Source: Flavobacteriales bacterium
GTDB taxonomy: Bacteria > Bacteroidota > Bacteroidia > Flavobacteriales_F > PHOS-HE28
NCBI GenBank assembly: GCA_016713865.1
Contig: JADJOG010000045.1
Span: 41,272-105,271 of the forward strand
Direction: 5' to 3'
DNA: 64,000 nt
The notes below the pieces were generated by a model, which did no database searches, had not been told where the DNA came from, and was given only the letters and a program-made list of their open reading frames with translations. The translations under genes and the position numbers were made by a program. The stretch's first letter is position 1. Each line of letters begins with the position of its first letter. Shown here in pieces: positions 32,501-41,933 of the stretch.

Positions 32501-33267
32501 GCACGCCCATCACGCAGCAAGTGAGCATGCTCGCCAGCGCGGTTGCTGCACCCGGCGTGGGTACATGGTCAATCGTAAGCGGCTCTGCAACCATCGCGCA
32601 GGACACCGATCCCTTCACTGTGATCACCAACCTGGGCCTTGGGGCCAACGTGTTCCAATGGACCGTTGACAATGGCGCATGCGGCACCACCAGCGATCAG
32701 ATCACGATCATGGTGTACGACCACACCGTGCCTGCGGCGAATGCCGGTCCGAGCCAGCAGTTCTGCCAGGATGTGAGCACCACGACCCTCGGCGCAGTGC
32801 CCGCCACCAGCACCGCGAGCGGAAGCTGGAGCCTGTTGAGCGGCAGCGGCAACATTGAGCAGCCCGGCAACCCGAACAGCGCGGTCAACGGCCTTGCGCT
32901 TGGCTACAACGTGTTCCTGTGGACGCTGAACAACGGCGACTGCGGCACCACCACCGATACGATGACGGTGTATATCAAGGACTGCCTCACGATCAAGATC
33001 CCCGATGCCTTCTCACCCAACGGCGATGGCACCAACGACGAGTTCGTGATCACCAACATCGAGAGCTATCCGAACAACACCTTCCAGGTATTCAACCGCT
33101 GGGGCAACAAGGTGTACGAGGCATCGCCTTACACCAACAAGTGGGACGGCACCAGCCAGTTCGGATCGGCATTCAAGGAAGGACTGCCGGAGAGCACCTA
33201 CTACTACATCCTGGACCTCGGCAACGGCAGCGATGCCTACACCGGATTCATCTACCTGCGACGCTAA
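23532..33267 (+). CDS. Giant modular T9SS adhesin-like protein (three single-base frame breaks)
   Basis: This surface protein of about 3,240 residues is the largest gene in the window. After a signal peptide (about residues 15-40, IASLAALLLWQGEARA), the head of roughly 370 residues carries a known Bacteroidetes pattern (THAMGGELTYAGIYRVRLNF, then WVIDWDLCCRNNAITSL and DVDGDSLSFSL). Thirty-one Ig-like modules of about 88 residues follow. The protein ends with a type B sorting domain (PDAFSPNGDGTNDEF, VFNRWGNKVYE, KWDGTSQFG, GFIYLRR). The frame changes three times: an extra G in the G run at 28755-28758, a lost base near 30660-30662, and an extra base near 32336-32339. Each repair restores the repeat perfectly. 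PorP/SprF and PorE-like genes follow at once, suggesting SprF-dependent export. ATG at 23532 or 23535. Confidence 0.9.
24759..32985 (+). repeat. 31 tandem Ig-like modules encoded by about 265-bp repeats
   Basis: Thirty-one consecutive modules, counted by eye across the three repaired frame breaks, span 8.2 kb. Each follows the pattern A-[ND]-AGPDQxLC, TTLxGN, PATGTWTLVSGxG, NSPTT or DPNDPNT, VxGLxxGxNxFxWT, NGPC and an acidic linker. Every module has two cysteines, one after AGPDQ and one in NGPC. The DNA copies are diverged, so this is an old protein repeat rather than a recent satellite. Confidence 0.95.
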
Positions 33268-33310
33268 ATCATGCACGGGTGCGCGGTAACGTGCTCCAAC
33301 AGATACACCG

Positions 33311-34246
33311 ATGAAGATGAGAACCGCCAAACGATGGATCGGCAGCGCGCTGGGGATGCTCCTGGGCACCGTGCTCCTGGCCCAGCAGGACCCGCAGTTC
33401 ACCCAGTACATGTTCAACATGCTGGCGCTGAACCCGGCCTACGCTGGAAGCAGCGACCGCATCAGCTTGAAGGCGCTGAGCCGCCACCAATGGGTGGGCT
33501 TCGAGGGCGCGCCCACCACGCAGACGCTCACCATACACAGCCCGGTATTCAACGAGAGCTTCGCGCTGGGCGGCACCATCATGCGCGATGCGCACGGACC
33601 CATCACGCAATACACCTTCATGGTCGATGCGGCCTATCGCATCTTCATGGGTGATCAGAAGCTCGCCTTCGGCCTCAAAGGCGGCCTCAACCTCTTCCAA
33701 GGGAAGTTCGCCGAGCTGAATCCGCAGACCGCGGGCGATCAAGTGTTCCAGCAGAACGTGAACTCGAAGCTCGATCCGCAATTCGGCTTCGGCATGATGT
33801 GGTACAGCGACCGCCACTATTTGGGCCTGAGCACTCCGAAGCTCCTGCGGACGGAATTCTTCAAGGAAGACTCCCTCGCCTTCGTGAGCTCGCCAGGGCA
33901 GCGCCCGCACTATTTCCTCACCGGCGGCTACGTGTTCGATCTCGGTCTCTACCACAAGTTCAAGCCCACCTTCCTCCTGAAAGCCGTGCAGGGCGCGCCC
34001 ATGAGCTTCGACCTGAGCGCGAACGTGCTCTTCTATGAGAAGTTCTGGCTCGGCGCCATGTATCGTCACAAGGACAGCGTGGGCCTGATGGCGCAATACC
34101 ACATCACCGACGATTTCACCGCGGGCTATGCCTACGACATCACGCTCTCGCCGCTGCGCAACTATAGCGGCGGCAGCCACGAGATCATGCTCGGGTATGA
34201 GTTCGGCAAGCGCGCCAAAGGAATCCGTTCACCACGCTACTTCTGA
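33311..34246 (+). CDS. PorP/SprF family type IX secretion membrane protein
   Basis: This 311-residue outer-membrane beta-barrel has a signal peptide (ending near TVLLAQ) and the family-defining start QDPQFTQYMFNMLALNPAYA, then GSSDRISLKALSRHQWVGF. The C-terminus (SHEIMLGYEFGKRAKGIRS) ends in aromatic-rich strands typical of the family. In Flavobacterium, SprF is needed for secretion of the type-B-tailed adhesin SprB, and similar pairs recur next to type B cargo. Its place 43 bp after the adhesin gene fits that role. The stop is two bases before the next gene, so they form an operon. Confidence 0.95.
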   Translation: MKMRTAKRWIGSALGMLLGTVLLAQQDPQFTQYMFNMLALNPAYAGSSDRISLKALSRHQWVGFEGAPTTQTLTIHSPVFNESFALGGTIMRDAHGPITQYTFMVDAAYRIFMGDQKLAFGLKGGLNLFQGKFAELNPQTAGDQVFQQNVNSKLDPQFGFGMMWYSDRHYLGLSTPKLLRTEFFKEDSLAFVSSPGQRPHYFLTGGYVFDLGLYHKFKPTFLLKAVQGAPMSFDLSANVLFYEKFWLGAMYRHKDSVGLMAQYHITDDFTAGYAYDITLSPLRNYSGGSHEIMLGYEFGKRAKGIRSPRYF

Positions 34247-34248
34247 TC

Positions 34249-36426
34249 ATGAAGCAACGCATCCACATCCGGCTCGCCCTACTTGTACTGGCACTGGTGG
34301 CCGCACCAGCGCTGCGCGCGCAGAAGCTGCAGCAGCGCATGGCCGACCGTTACGCCGACGTTTTCGACTACAGCAGGGTGGCCGCCATATATGAGGACCT
34401 TGATGGCAAAGGCAAGAGCGACGCGGCCAGCCTGCGCCGTTTGGCTTTGGCTTACCGCAAGCTCGGCAACGCCCCCGCTGCTGAAGGCGCCTATCGCCGA
34501 TTGATGATCACGCCCGGCCGCAATGCCGATGACATCCTCAACTTCGCTGATCAGCTGCGCGCCAATGGCAAGTACGGTGAAGCACTGGAGCAATATGCCA
34601 TCTATGCGAAGGAGCGTCCGGACGATATGCGGGCACAAGGCTACCTGCGCAGTGAGAACCTCTTTTATAGGTTGAAGCGCGACAGCACCAGCGCTACCAT
34701 CCGCCAACTCCCCATCAATAGCGCGGATGCCGATCTGGGCGCTACCGTGATGGAGGAGCTGCTTGTCTTCAGCAGCGCGCGCGGCGATGGCGCCGGCGGC
34801 CGCCGCATGTACGCTTGGGACGATCAGCCCTTCCTGAACCTGCACACGGCGCTGCTGAAAGGGGAGACCGCTGAAGACCCGATCGTGATGCGCAATGATG
34901 TGAACAGCCGCTACCACGATGGCATCGCCAGCTTCGATTCACTGGCCAAGCGCATGTACTTCACCCGCAACCAGTATTACTACGGAGAGGTGAAGCGGAG
35001 CGAGCGCGGCGAGCTCAATCTGGGCATCTACTTCACCGACGTTGTGAACGGCGAGTTCGGCCAGCTCGAATGGAGCAACCTCGTGCCCTTCGAGCATAAC
35101 GATGAGAACTTCAGCACCGGTCATCCGCGCGTGAGCCCCGATGGCCGCCGACTCTATTTCGTGAGCGACCGTCCCGGCGGGATCGGCGGCACCGACATCT
35201 GGTTCTGCGACAACCTCGGCAACCAATGGGGCGTGCCGCAGAATCTCGGCCCCAAGGTGAATACGCCGGGCGATGAGCTGCATCCGTACATCGCCGCGAA
35301 CAACACGCTCTACTTCGCCAGCACGGGCCATCCGGGCCTCGGCGGTCTCGACCTCTTCTACACGCGCATCGGCGTGAACGGCCCGGGCAACGTGTTCAAC
35401 ATGGGCTATCCCATGAGCACGCGCTTCAATGATCACGGCCTACTGCTCATCAACGACAGCACGGGCTTCTTCAGCAGCGATCGAGCCGGCGGCCAAGGCA
35501 GCGACGACATCTATGGCTGCACCATCAGGCCGCCCATGATCCACCTCGCGGGCATCGTGATCGACAAGAACACACGCGAGCCCATCGAGGGCGCCACCAT
35601 CCTGCTCAAGGATGAGAAGGGCCAGCATGTGAAGCGCGCGCAGCTCGAGACCCTCGCTGGCGGCAAGTTCCGCATGGAGGCCGAGTACCACGAGAAGTAC
35701 CTGCTGGTGGCCACGGCCAGCGGCTACTACCAGACCGAGCTGGCGATCAGCACCAACGAGGATCCGCTGGAGGATATCGTGGTGGAAATGGTGAAGTACG
35801 ACTATGCCGCCGAGGGCACCGTGTTCGACGGCGAGACGAATGCTCCGTTGGCCGGGGCCACCGTGGTGCTCACCGATGCCAAGGGCGAAGAAGTCGGCCG
35901 CGTGACCACCGATGCCACCGGCACTTACCACTTCCCCTTGCTGAAGGACAGCGACTACAAATTGCAGGCGGAGAAGGATGGCTACTTCAAGCAGAGCGCT
36001 CGCATAACGACCAAGGGCAAGCCCAGCGCGATCATCGTGACGGATTTCCGCCTCTTCCCGCTGAAGGTGGATCAAGTGGTGCGCCTGGAGAACATCTTCT
36101 ACGACTACAATAAGTCGAACATCAGGCCCGATGCAGCGGTGGAACTGGATAAGCTGGTTCAGACGCTCAACGACAACCCGACGGTTCGCATTGAGCTGAG
36201 CAGCCACACCGATTGCCGCGGCAAGGACGCATACAACCTGAACCTCTCCGAGAAACGCGCGAAGAGCGCCGTGGAATACTTGATCAGCCAAGGCATCGCG
36301 AAGGGCCGCTTGGTGAGCAAGGGCTACGGCGAGAGCAAGCCGAGCGAGACCTGCGTTTGCGAGAAGTGCAGCGAGGATCAGCACCAGAACAACCGTCGCA
36401 CCGAGTTCAAGGTGCTGAGCAAATAG
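34249..36426 (+). CDS. PorE-like OmpA protein: TPR, beta-propeller, CRD, OmpA
   Basis: This 725-residue envelope protein has the same order of domains as Porphyromonas PorE. A signal peptide (ends LRAQ, residue 25) is followed by TPR helices (25-130) and a PD40/WD40-like propeller (about 150-420; VSPDGRRLYFVSDRPGGIGG, TLYFASTGHPGLGGLDLFY, FFSSDRAGGQGSDDIYG). Two carboxypeptidase-regulatory-like domains follow (LAGIVIDKNTREPIEGATI and AEGTVFDGETNAPLAGATVV), so there is one more than in PorE. The OmpA domain covers the last 110 residues (NIFYDYNKSNIRPDAAVEL, LSSHTDCRGKDAYNLNLSEK). PorE tethers the T9SS to peptidoglycan. Whether this copy serves the general system or this adhesin is not known. 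Confidence 0.9.
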   Translation: MKQRIHIRLALLVLALVAAPALRAQKLQQRMADRYADVFDYSRVAAIYEDLDGKGKSDAASLRRLALAYRKLGNAPAAEGAYRRLMITPGRNADDILNFADQLRANGKYGEALEQYAIYAKERPDDMRAQGYLRSENLFYRLKRDSTSATIRQLPINSADADLGATVMEELLVFSSARGDGAGGRRMYAWDDQPFLNLHTALLKGETAEDPIVMRNDVNSRYHDGIASFDSLAKRMYFTRNQYYYGEVKRSERGELNLGIYFTDVVNGEFGQLEWSNLVPFEHNDENFSTGHPRVSPDGRRLYFVSDRPGGIGGTDIWFCDNLGNQWGVPQNLGPKVNTPGDELHPYIAANNTLYFASTGHPGLGGLDLFYTRIGVNGPGNVFNMGYPMSTRFNDHGLLLINDSTGFFSSDRAGGQGSDDIYGCTIRPPMIHLAGIVIDKNTREPIEGATILLKDEKGQHVKRAQLETLAGGKFRMEAEYHEKYLLVATASGYYQTELAISTNEDPLEDIVVEMVKYDYAAEGTVFDGETNAPLAGATVVLTDAKGEEVGRVTTDATGTYHFPLLKDSDYKLQAEKDGYFKQSARITTKGKPSAIIVTDFRLFPLKVDQVVRLENIFYDYNKSNIRPDAAVELDKLVQTLNDNPTVRIELSSHTDCRGKDAYNLNLSEKRAKSAVEYLISQGIAKGRLVSKGYGESKPSETCVCEKCSEDQHQNNRRTEFKVLSK

Positions 36427-36465
36427 CCTTCACCGTTATGGTCCGGGGTTAGGGGACCAAAGGGG

Positions 36466-36508
36466 GACGGACGGGTTGAGGCGTAAGCCGAGGCCCGTTC
36501 GTCGTTTT
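36466..36508 (+). terminator. Imperfect hairpin plus T run after the adhesin operon
   Basis: An imperfect GC-rich hairpin (left arm starts GACGGACGGG, right arm ends CCCGTTCGTC) is followed by GTTTTC. It lies 40 bp after the stop of the PorE-like gene and before the convergent radical SAM gene, so it fits an intrinsic terminator for the adhesin operon. Confidence 0.6.
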
Positions 36509-36542
36509 CAGGAGGTAGCGAAAGATCCGCCTCGAAAAGATG

Positions 36543-37577
36543 CTACGCCCAAACTGGCGATCCCTCGGAGCAATTCCTGCACATCTCGATGCTGCTTCGT
36601 GAATGAAGCAGCGAGCGGCGGAACGTGTTGTAGGCATCGCTGCGCCACAGCTCGTTGAAACCATGCGTGCGCAGATCGCCAAGCACATGGTGCGCGTCCT
36701 TGTCGAAGCAGCAAGGGACCACGCGGCCATCCCAAGTGATCACGCAACTGTGCCACATCTTCCAGCAATTGTCCTCCAATCTGCTCTTCACTTCCCACAC
36801 GCCCTGCGCATTGCGGCGGTAGCGCGCGTACTTGTCCTGCACGGGTATGAGCGGATGATCGTCCTTGGGGTCGTAGATCTGCGCGGTCTTCAGCCATAGC
36901 TCATCCACGCCCAGTTCGCGCCAGTTTGCGCGCCTCGGAATCTGGTGCTCGTTGGGTTTCACCACCAGGAACTGGAACACCACATGCGGCGTGCGGCTCT
37001 TCAGCCTGCGCTTCCACGCCACGATCCTGCGCGTGCCCTCGATCACTTTGGCGAGCTCGCCTTCGCGGCGGTACTGCTCGTAGGTCTCCTGTGTTGTGCC
37101 ATCGAGCGAGATGATGAGTCGCGATAGGCCGCTGCGCACGGTGGCTTCGGCGCTGGCGTCGTCGATGAAGTGCGCATTGGTGCTGGTGGCGGTGTAGAGG
37201 CCGCGGTCGTGGGCATGCCGCACCATGTCGAGGAAGCGCGGGTTGATGTAGGGCTCACCCTGGAAATAGAAGGTGAGGGCCCAGAGGTCGGGCGCCAGCT
37301 CATCGATCACGCGCGTGAAGAGCTCCTGTTTCAGGTTGCCGGTGGGGCGTGTGAAGCTGCGCAGACCGCTCGGGCATTCGGGGCAGCGCAGGTTGCAGGC
37401 CGTGGTGGGCTCGAAGCTGATGCTGAAGGGCATGCCGCCGATGCGCGGCTCCTTGCTCCGCTTGGCACGTTGGAAGCTGGTCCATAAGGCGGCGGCGTTG
37501 CGCAGGCGGCGCGGCGTGGCGTACCGGCTCCATTCGTAGGCATCACGCGCGCGTGCAAGCATCTGTCTAGGCCCCAT
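36543..37577 (-). CDS. Radical SAM/SPASM domain protein
   Basis: This 344-residue enzyme uses a 4Fe-4S cluster and S-adenosylmethionine to start radical chemistry. The cluster motif is TTACNLRCPECPSG (Cys-x3-Cys-x2-Cys). The partial TIM barrel continues with TFYFQGEPYINPRF and SRLIISLDGTTQETYEQYR. The C-terminal SPASM region has CWKMWHSCVITWDGRVVPCC and a final EMCRNCSEG, giving the cysteines for a second cluster. ATG at 37577 (MGPRQMLARARD) is preferred to a longer frame reaching 37718. No precursor peptide or sugar partner is adjacent, so the substrate is unknown. Confidence 0.9.
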   Translation of the reverse strand: MGPRQMLARARDAYEWSRYATPRRLRNAAALWTSFQRAKRSKEPRIGGMPFSISFEPTTACNLRCPECPSGLRSFTRPTGNLKQELFTRVIDELAPDLWALTFYFQGEPYINPRFLDMVRHAHDRGLYTATSTNAHFIDDASAEATVRSGLSRLIISLDGTTQETYEQYRREGELAKVIEGTRRIVAWKRRLKSRTPHVVFQFLVVKPNEHQIPRRANWRELGVDELWLKTAQIYDPKDDHPLIPVQDKYARYRRNAQGVWEVKSRLEDNCWKMWHSCVITWDGRVVPCCFDKDAHHVLGDLRTHGFNELWRSDAYNTFRRSLLHSRSSIEMCRNCSEGSPVWA

Positions 37578-37757
37578 GGGCTGGTGGGGCAAGGTATAGG
37601 CGGTGCGCCTCCAGCCTTTGCATTGATCACATCCGTTCGTGGTGCAGGGCGCCTCTTTATCGACCAAACATCGACTGCCCGGGTCAACGGTCCACACGAC
37701 TCGGGGGCATTCGTGCATTCATCCGCGAACACGCATCTTTAGCCTTTCACATCATCC

Positions 37758-39009
37758 ATGATCGCGTCCCGGACTTTGCTGAGTGCCCGAGCATTCGTCC
37801 TTTTCGTGTTGCTGTGCGGCTCGGTCCCTTCGATGCACGCTCAGCCATACACCGTCAAGGCGGTTTACGATTCGCTCGACACGCGCCACGACTTGAAGCG
37901 GCCCTTGATCGAGCGTTACTTCATCACAAGCAATCATCACTGGGCCTGTTTCAATCGGGGACTGATCGCTGAGGCGAGGATCACCTCCAAGGAAGAGCTT
38001 GAGCTGGCTGAGCAGCTCGGCATCGATAGTCTGCTCGCGACCGCCTCGCACCATGTGGGCGATGCCTTCAACGGGTCGGCGGATGCGGCTTTGCAGTTGA
38101 AGTATTTCTATCAAGGCCTGGAGTATGCGCAACGCTCCGGCATTCCGAACTATATCGGCACCGCGCAGAAGCAGATCGCCACCGTACGCCTATGCCCGTT
38201 CCTATTACATGTTGGGATCAGCATACGCGGCGAAGCGCGAACGCCAGCTGGCCGATGTCCATTTCGCACGCGCGATCGAGGTGGCGGATTCCTTCCAGGT
38301 GATGATCCCGCTCTTTGGTTCCTTGTTGGGCCGGGGCCAGATGCAATTGGAGGCGGGCGACATCCCCGCTGCCATTGCTGACGGTAGGCGTGCCTTGCTC
38401 GTGAGCAGCAACGGGGGCAACCTCGAAGGCTTGGTGGGTGCATCAGACCTCTTGCGCCGATCCTTCAAGGCGCTTGGGGAAACCGACAGCGCGTACCACT
38501 ACTTCGAGCTGCGCGTGATGTACGCCGACAGCCTGATCAACGCCACCAACCTGAACAAGCTGCAGAACATGGCTTTCGCGCAGGAGCTGAAAGAGCGCGA
38601 GGTGGCTAAGGCGAAAGAGGATGAACAGGCGACCCGCTCCCGCAACATCCAGTTCGGGATCATCGCCCTCATTGTGATCACCCTCGGCATTTTCCTGCTC
38701 GTGCTCAGCCGCACCGCTATTGTAGGTGCGAGGACCATCAAGAACCTCTCGCTCATCGCGCTGCTGCTCTTCTTCGAGTTCATCAACCTGCTGGTGCATC
38801 CGTTCCTCGGCGAACTGACGCACCACTCACCGCTGCTCCTGCTGTTGTGCATGGCGGCAATCGCCGGTTTGCTCATTCCGCTGCACCATCGCATGGAGCA
38901 CTGGATCACCAACATGCTCGTGAGTAAGAACAACCGCGTGCGGTTGGAGGCGGCAAGGAGGACGATCGAGGAATTGGAATCGCGAACGGAAGAGCGCCCA
39001 ACGAACTAG
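37758..39009 (+). pseudogene. TPR-three-helix membrane protein, copy 1 (internal deletion)
   Basis: This is the first of five tandem paralogues. It has a signal peptide (to about MHAQ) and the TPR start YDSLDTRHDLKRPLIERYF. The frame ends at 38381, because after KQIATV (near 38178) the sequence jumps to YAYARSYYMLGSAYAAK in another frame. Compared with copy 5, about 65 residues of TPR (near 195 bp) are missing at this junction. The second piece is open to 39009 and carries the full membrane module (NIQFGIIALIVITLGIF, NLSLIALLLFFEFINLLVHP, then LLCMAAIAGLLIPLHHRM). No intact protein can be made without a frame change. The well-kept 3' half suggests recent damage or a local assembly error. Confidence 0.8.
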
Positions 39010-39012
39010 CGC

Positions 39013-40452
39013 ATGCAAGCCACAAGGGACCGAATGAAGTCACTGCGGATCGGGCTGGTCGCCGTCATGCTCGGCATGTTGCCGTCGGTGGGCCACGCTC
39101 AATTCGTTATCGCCCAATTGGACACGCTCGATGTGCGGCATGACAAGTCGCAGTCCATAGACGTCCGCCTCGAAGCAGCAAAGGACCACGCCATCGCTTG
39201 TTTGTACGCCGGGCGCGCCGAAGAACTGCGGAGCACAGCACTGTTCATGCTGGATCTGGTGCCCGAAGCGAAGGAGGACTCGACGCTGGGCCAGACCTAC
39301 CTGATGGTGAGCTACTCGTGCAAAGAGAGTGACCCCGGCAAGGGCCTGGAATACATGCACAAGGGGCTGGAGCATGCGGAGCGGAGCGCGATGCCCGGCC
39401 TGATCGGCTGGGTGGAGAAGGAGATCGGCGTCTTGTACAAACAGATGGGGCAGTTCCGCGAAGCGATCAACTGGATGAAGCGTGCAGAGGGGCATGTGAA
39501 GGGCTGGGTGGAAGTGAACCGCACGCATTGCCATTTGAGCGAGGCGTATGCAGCCATCGGCCTGTTGGACTCTGCCATGTTCCATGCGCAGGCGTCCAAC
39601 ATCATTACCTCCGCGGCGATGGATCCATACGGCTACGCCCGTTCGCAGCTGGTGCTGGGCAAAGCCTACACTGCCAAGAATGAGTTGGACATGGCCGAGC
39701 TCTTCTTCCGGAAGGCGATCGCCGTTTGCGATTCGTTCGGCGTGGTGCGGGTGATGCCTGTTGCGCTAGTGGGTGCGGCCCATGTGCGGCTTTCCGCCGG
39801 CGACCCTAACACTGCGGTCGGTCTTGGCCAGCGTGCCCTGGCTGTTGCCGAGCGCTCGGAGAACCTGCCCTCCTCCATCGAGGCCACTCACCTGTTGGAA
39901 CGAGCCTATCACGCCGCAGGCAAGCCAGACAGCGCTTACCTCATCCTGAAACTGCATGCCACCTTGCAGGACAGCCTGGTGAGCGCCGAGAAGCTGAGCA
40001 AGGTGGAGAACATGCGCTTCGGCCAGCAGTTGAAAGCCAAGGAAGAGGAACAAGCGCGCATAGAGGCCGAGCAGGAACGCTCCCGCAACATCCAGTTCGG
40101 GATCATCGCGCTCATCGTCATTACGCTCGGCATCTTCCTGCTCATCTTCAGTCGCACGGCGGTTGTTGGCGCCAAGGCCATCAAGAACCTCTCGCTCATC
40201 GCGCTGCTGCTCTTCTTCGAGTTCATCAACCTGTTGGTGCATCCGTTCCTTGGAGAACTTACACATCACTCGCCGATCCTCATGTTGCTGTGCATGGCCG
40301 CGATCGCCGGGCTGCTGATCCCGCTGCACCACCGCATGGAGAAGCTGATCACCAACATGCTTGTATCGAAGAACAACCGCGTGCGCTTGGAAGCGGCGCG
40401 GAAGACGATCGAGGAGTTGGAGGGAAGTCGCGGAGAAACGAACGCAAGCTGA
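39013..40452 (+). CDS. TPR-three-helix membrane protein, copy 2
   Basis: This 479-residue protein has a signal peptide (best from the second ATG at 39034, ending SVGHAQ) and an ectodomain of about five TPR pairs (LEYMHKGLEHAERSAM, GQFREAINWMKRAEGHVK, NELDMAELFFRKAIAVCDSF). A charged helix follows (LKAKEEEQARIEAEQERS), then three membrane helices and a basic tail ending AARKTIEELEGSRGE. Charge distribution predicts the TPR part outside the inner membrane and the tail inside. There is no kinase, receiver, HTH or other known output domain. Function unknown. A receptor or partner-binding role is inferred from TPRs. It starts 3 bp after copy 1 ends. Confidence 0.82.
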   Translation: MQATRDRMKSLRIGLVAVMLGMLPSVGHAQFVIAQLDTLDVRHDKSQSIDVRLEAAKDHAIACLYAGRAEELRSTALFMLDLVPEAKEDSTLGQTYLMVSYSCKESDPGKGLEYMHKGLEHAERSAMPGLIGWVEKEIGVLYKQMGQFREAINWMKRAEGHVKGWVEVNRTHCHLSEAYAAIGLLDSAMFHAQASNIITSAAMDPYGYARSQLVLGKAYTAKNELDMAELFFRKAIAVCDSFGVVRVMPVALVGAAHVRLSAGDPNTAVGLGQRALAVAERSENLPSSIEATHLLERAYHAAGKPDSAYLILKLHATLQDSLVSAEKLSKVENMRFGQQLKAKEEEQARIEAEQERSRNIQFGIIALIVITLGIFLLIFSRTAVVGAKAIKNLSLIALLLFFEFINLLVHPFLGELTHHSPILMLLCMAAIAGLLIPLHHRMEKLITNMLVSKNNRVRLEAARKTIEELEGSRGETNAS

Positions 40453-40457
40453 TCGCC

Positions 40458-41933
40458 ATGAATGCAAGGAAACTTCAGCAACGAACCGTATCCATGGTGT
40501 TCAGACCACTCGTTCTGCTAATCGGCATCGGTTGTATAGGACAACTGCGCGCCCAACCGCTCGACACGCTCTTTGTCAGGCTGCGCGGCCTGCCGGTCGA
40601 TTCACTGGAAGCACGCGAGCGGGCAGCGACCGACCCCCGGATGAAGATGGTTGCCATCAACAGGCTTACCGGTCAGTACGCTTTTCTCGGTCGCACGGAG
40701 GACTGCATGAAGGCAGCGATGCGCGGACTTGAGTTGGCAGAAACGACCAAGAACGACACGCTGCTCGCCCTGGCCCACTTCGGTATCGGAGTGGCGTTCA
40801 CCAGGCTCAGCGATGTGAACGGGGCGCTGAGGCACTTCAACATCGCCTTCGATGGCTACCAGCAGATCGGGGACAGCATGCGCATGAGCCTGACCTGCAA
40901 GGAGACCGCGATCGTGTACCAGCAGGTCGGGGATATCGATGGCACCTTGCGCTACATGCGGAAGGCACAGGCCTATGGCTTGGGTCAAGGGATCCACGGG
41001 CGTTCGATGACGATCCTGGCAAGGTGCCACATGGATCGCGGCGATCTGGACTCCGCGCTCTACTATGCCCGCCTGGCTGATGTCATGAAGGCGCCCGGCA
41101 CGGATCCGTACGGCTACGCCGGCTACAAGCTCATCATGGCTAATGTGCATGCTGCGCGTGGTGAGGGCGATGTGGCCGAACCCTACTACAAGAGAGCATT
41201 GGCGGTGGCGGATTCAGCTAGAACGCTGGATGCGCTGATAGGTGGTTCGGCCGGGTATGCGAAGCTGCTCATTGGCCAGGGGCGCGCTGCTGAGGCGCTT
41301 GACTGGGCGCGCAAGGGATTCTCGGCCACCGACGAAGTGCGGCTGCCAGTTCTCATGATCAAGTCCACCACGGCCTTGTCGGAAGCCTTTGCCGCGAATG
41401 GCATGACTGATAGCGCGCTGGTGTATTCTCGGATCGCTCATGCCTGGCGCGATTCGCTCACGGCCTTGCAGAACAGGAGCCAGCTTCAGAACCAGTTGTT
41501 CACGCAGGAACTGAAGGACCGTGAGGATGCGAAGGCCCGCGAGGAAGCCAAAGAAGAACGCTCCCGCAACATCCAGTTCGGCATCATTGCGCTCATCGTC
41601 ATCACGCTCGGGATCTTCCTGTTGGTCTTCAGCCGCACAGCGGTGGTTGGAGCCAAGGCGATCAAAAACCTCTCGCTCATCGCGCTGCTGCTCTTCTTCG
41701 AGTTCATCAACCTGCTGGTGCATCCGTTCCTCGGTGAACTGACGCACCACTCACCGCTGCTTCTGCTGCTCTGCATGGCCGCCATCGCAGGCTTGCTTAT
41801 TCCGCTCCATCACCGCATGGAGCACTGGATCACCAACATGCTCGTGAGCAAGAACAACCGGGTGCGGTTGGAAGCGGCGCGGAAGACGATAGAAGAACTG
41901 GAGGCGAGGCCAAATAACACCAATCCGAGCTGA
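40458..41933 (+). CDS. TPR-three-helix membrane protein, copy 3
   Basis: This 491-residue paralogue starts at ATG 40458, five bases after copy 2 ends. An upstream extension to 40290 is only a shadow of copy 2. It has a signal peptide (VFRPLVLLIGIGCIGQLRAQ) and an ectodomain of a second subtype beginning PLDTLFVRLRGLPVDSLEA, with TPR motifs DVNGALRHFNIAFDGYQQ and GDIDGTLRYMRKAQAYG. The C-terminal 130 residues (RSRNIQFGIIALIVITLGIF onward) are almost identical to those of its neighbours. The tail ends EARPNNTNPS. No output domain is seen. Confidence 0.82.
   Translation: MNARKLQQRTVSMVFRPLVLLIGIGCIGQLRAQPLDTLFVRLRGLPVDSLEARERAATDPRMKMVAINRLTGQYAFLGRTEDCMKAAMRGLELAETTKNDTLLALAHFGIGVAFTRLSDVNGALRHFNIAFDGYQQIGDSMRMSLTCKETAIVYQQVGDIDGTLRYMRKAQAYGLGQGIHGRSMTILARCHMDRGDLDSALYYARLADVMKAPGTDPYGYAGYKLIMANVHAARGEGDVAEPYYKRALAVADSARTLDALIGGSAGYAKLLIGQGRAAEALDWARKGFSATDEVRLPVLMIKSTTALSEAFAANGMTDSALVYSRIAHAWRDSLTALQNRSQLQNQLFTQELKDREDAKAREEAKEERSRNIQFGIIALIVITLGIFLLVFSRTAVVGAKAIKNLSLIALLLFFEFINLLVHPFLGELTHHSPLLLLLCMAAIAGLLIPLHHRMEHWITNMLVSKNNRVRLEAARKTIEELEARPNNTNPS

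Noticed and set aside
24759..32985. Possible CRISPR-like array because of regular spacing
   Set aside because: The period is about 265 bp, the copies are diverged and the frame is coding throughout; there are no short identical repeats or cas genes.
40290..40457. N-terminal extension of the third TPR paralogue
   Set aside because: These codons overlap the end of copy 2 in another frame; the signal peptide shows that the true start is at 40458.
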